From: Armatimonadota bacterium
GTDB taxonomy: Bacteria; Armatimonadota; UBA5829; DTJY01
Reading direction: 5' to 3'
DNA length: 32,680 bases
Assembly: GCA_017993055.1 (NCBI GenBank)
Contig: JAGONM010000037.1
Location: 1-32,680 of the forward strand
In this document: piece by piece, positions 31,974-32,680 of the stretch
How the letters are laid out: each line of letters starts with the position of its first letter
Position numbering within the stretch: position 1 is the stretch's first letter
Program-made: the position numbers and the translations under genes
The notes under the pieces: model-generated
Seen by the model: only the letters and a program-made list of their open reading frames with translations
What the model was told of the DNA's origin: nothing
The model's database searches: none

Positions 31974-32680
31974 ATGCGAAAACTCACTCTGAATCTGATC
32001 ATAGCAGTCGCGATGGTGGTCGTGCTGGCGCTTGGCGCTCACGCGGCTTCCATCACGGATCTCTACGTGACTCCACAGCCGGAGGGCGCGGAGGGGGATG
32101 ACGTTCCCGGAGAGGGAACGTCCAACTCCATATTCACGATCCAGTTCAACTGGCATCAGGAAGATGGGCGCTTCCCGGACGCCAACTCTCTGGAGCTGTG
32201 CGTGTACACTCCCTATGTCGGCTCGACTTGCTACAGACTGCCGCACAATGCGGGAAGGGGCAATCCGGCTTCCGGCGAGGGCAGGCTGTACGAGTTTCGC
32301 ATGACTGCGGGCGTCAACCTGGCGAATGAGGGTATTCCCGGCACGTTCAACCCCGGACACCCGATACCGGATATGGTGGACGTCTTCTACATCCCGATAC
32401 TCAAGGCCGGTCCCGATGGAGCGGCCAATCAGATCACGCTTCTTGTGAGGGCGCGCTATACCGACCCTACTGAAGAGGACGCGGAGCCCGAACTGATAGA
32501 GGAATCTACTGACGTCATCATCCACGACTCCCATCCCCATAGCTCGGACAGATACGCGGGCGTTTCCTACGACAGGGATTTCCTCTACGCCTACTACGGC
32601 TATCAGACGCCCGGGCCCTACCCGATCAATACCTACGCGATCAACGAGAACTTCCAGTGGCGCAACCCGGACGATCCATC
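31974..32680 (+). CDS. Secreted protein of unknown function, 3' partial
   Basis: The frame is open from ATG 31974 to the end of the window (235 full codons, no stop). GAGG lies 11 bases upstream. A textbook signal peptide (LNLIIAVAMVVVLALGAHA) precedes a mature part that starts ASITDLYVTPQPEGAEGDDV. The visible part is beta-rich with pairs such as LELCVYTPYVGSTCYRL and ITLLVRARYTDPTEEDAEPE, and an aromatic stretch YDRDFLYAYYGYQTPGPY. I recognise no family. The gap from the preceding gene is 66 bases without a clear promoter or terminator, so it is probably the fourth gene of the exported-protein operon. Confidence 0.72.
   Translation, partial: MRKLTLNLIIAVAMVVVLALGAHAASITDLYVTPQPEGAEGDDVPGEGTSNSIFTIQFNWHQEDGRFPDANSLELCVYTPYVGSTCYRLPHNAGRGNPASGEGRLYEFRMTAGVNLANEGIPGTFNPGHPIPDMVDVFYIPILKAGPDGAANQITLLVRARYTDPTEEDAEPELIEESTDVIIHDSHPHSSDRYAGVSYDRDFLYAYYGYQTPGPYPINTYAINENFQWRNPDDP

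Noticed and set aside
31524-32540. A 338-codon - strand open frame across the end of the third exported gene and the start of the fourth.
   Set aside because: It opposes two frames with good signal peptides and shared modules, and shows no family motif or ribosome-binding site.

Overview
This window is bacterial chromosome: moderately GC-rich (by eye in the high 50s percent), standard genetic code (many ordinary TGA stops), tightly packed short-overlap operons, and recognisable E. coli-like -35/-10 promoters, often with an extended -10 reading TGC-TATAAT or similar. A capsule-type Wzi protein with an N-terminal SLH domain, a Wzx flippase and a Wzy/WaaL-like protein point to a diderm (outer-membrane) bacterium that uses SLH anchoring, as seen in Armatimonadota, Deinococcota and relatives. 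An Armatimonadota-like MAG is my best guess, but nothing here fixes the phylum. I see no rRNA, tRNA, CRISPR array, insertion sequence or phage gene.

Region 1 (1-14265, + strand) is an exopolysaccharide/capsule locus. In order it holds a 5'-truncated ATP-grasp ligase, a BKACE/DUF849 gene interrupted by an in-frame TGA, six GT4 glycosyltransferases, a hexapeptide acyltransferase, a MOP-family flippase, an O-antigen ligase/polymerase, and an SLH-Wzi outer-membrane protein. Most junctions overlap by a few bases. Two internal promoters are visible (1973-2001 and 6674-6703). No initiating phosphoglycosyltransferase, Wza or Wzc is inside the window.

Region 2 (14262-15634, - strand) is a compact two-gene unit: a small HgdB/2-hydroxyacyl-CoA dehydratase-like protein and a BadF/HgdC-type activator ATPase, without the usual HgdA-like subunit. 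A divergent intergenic region separates it from region 3.

Region 3 (15781-24494) is mostly housekeeping: full-length SMC, a Gmad2 lipoprotein, a BlaI/MecI-family repressor with its own promoter and palindrome, a CcdA-type membrane protein (- strand), a small two-TM protein, a four-domain ribosomal protein S1 homologue behind a long structured leader, and dephospho-CoA kinase (coaE).

Region 4 (24495-32680, + strand) is an exported-protein operon behind a strong extended -10 promoter and a 330-nt leader. It encodes a CsgG/LpoB-like protein fused to a C-terminal beta domain, a 1031-residue subtilisin-family protease, a secreted protein sharing a GWNMxGxPY module with the protease, and a fourth secreted protein running off the window. 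The first three share unusual Asp/Gly-then-Pro tracts. This operon, the SLH-Wzi fusion and the mini HgdB/HgdC pair are the least conventional parts of the window.
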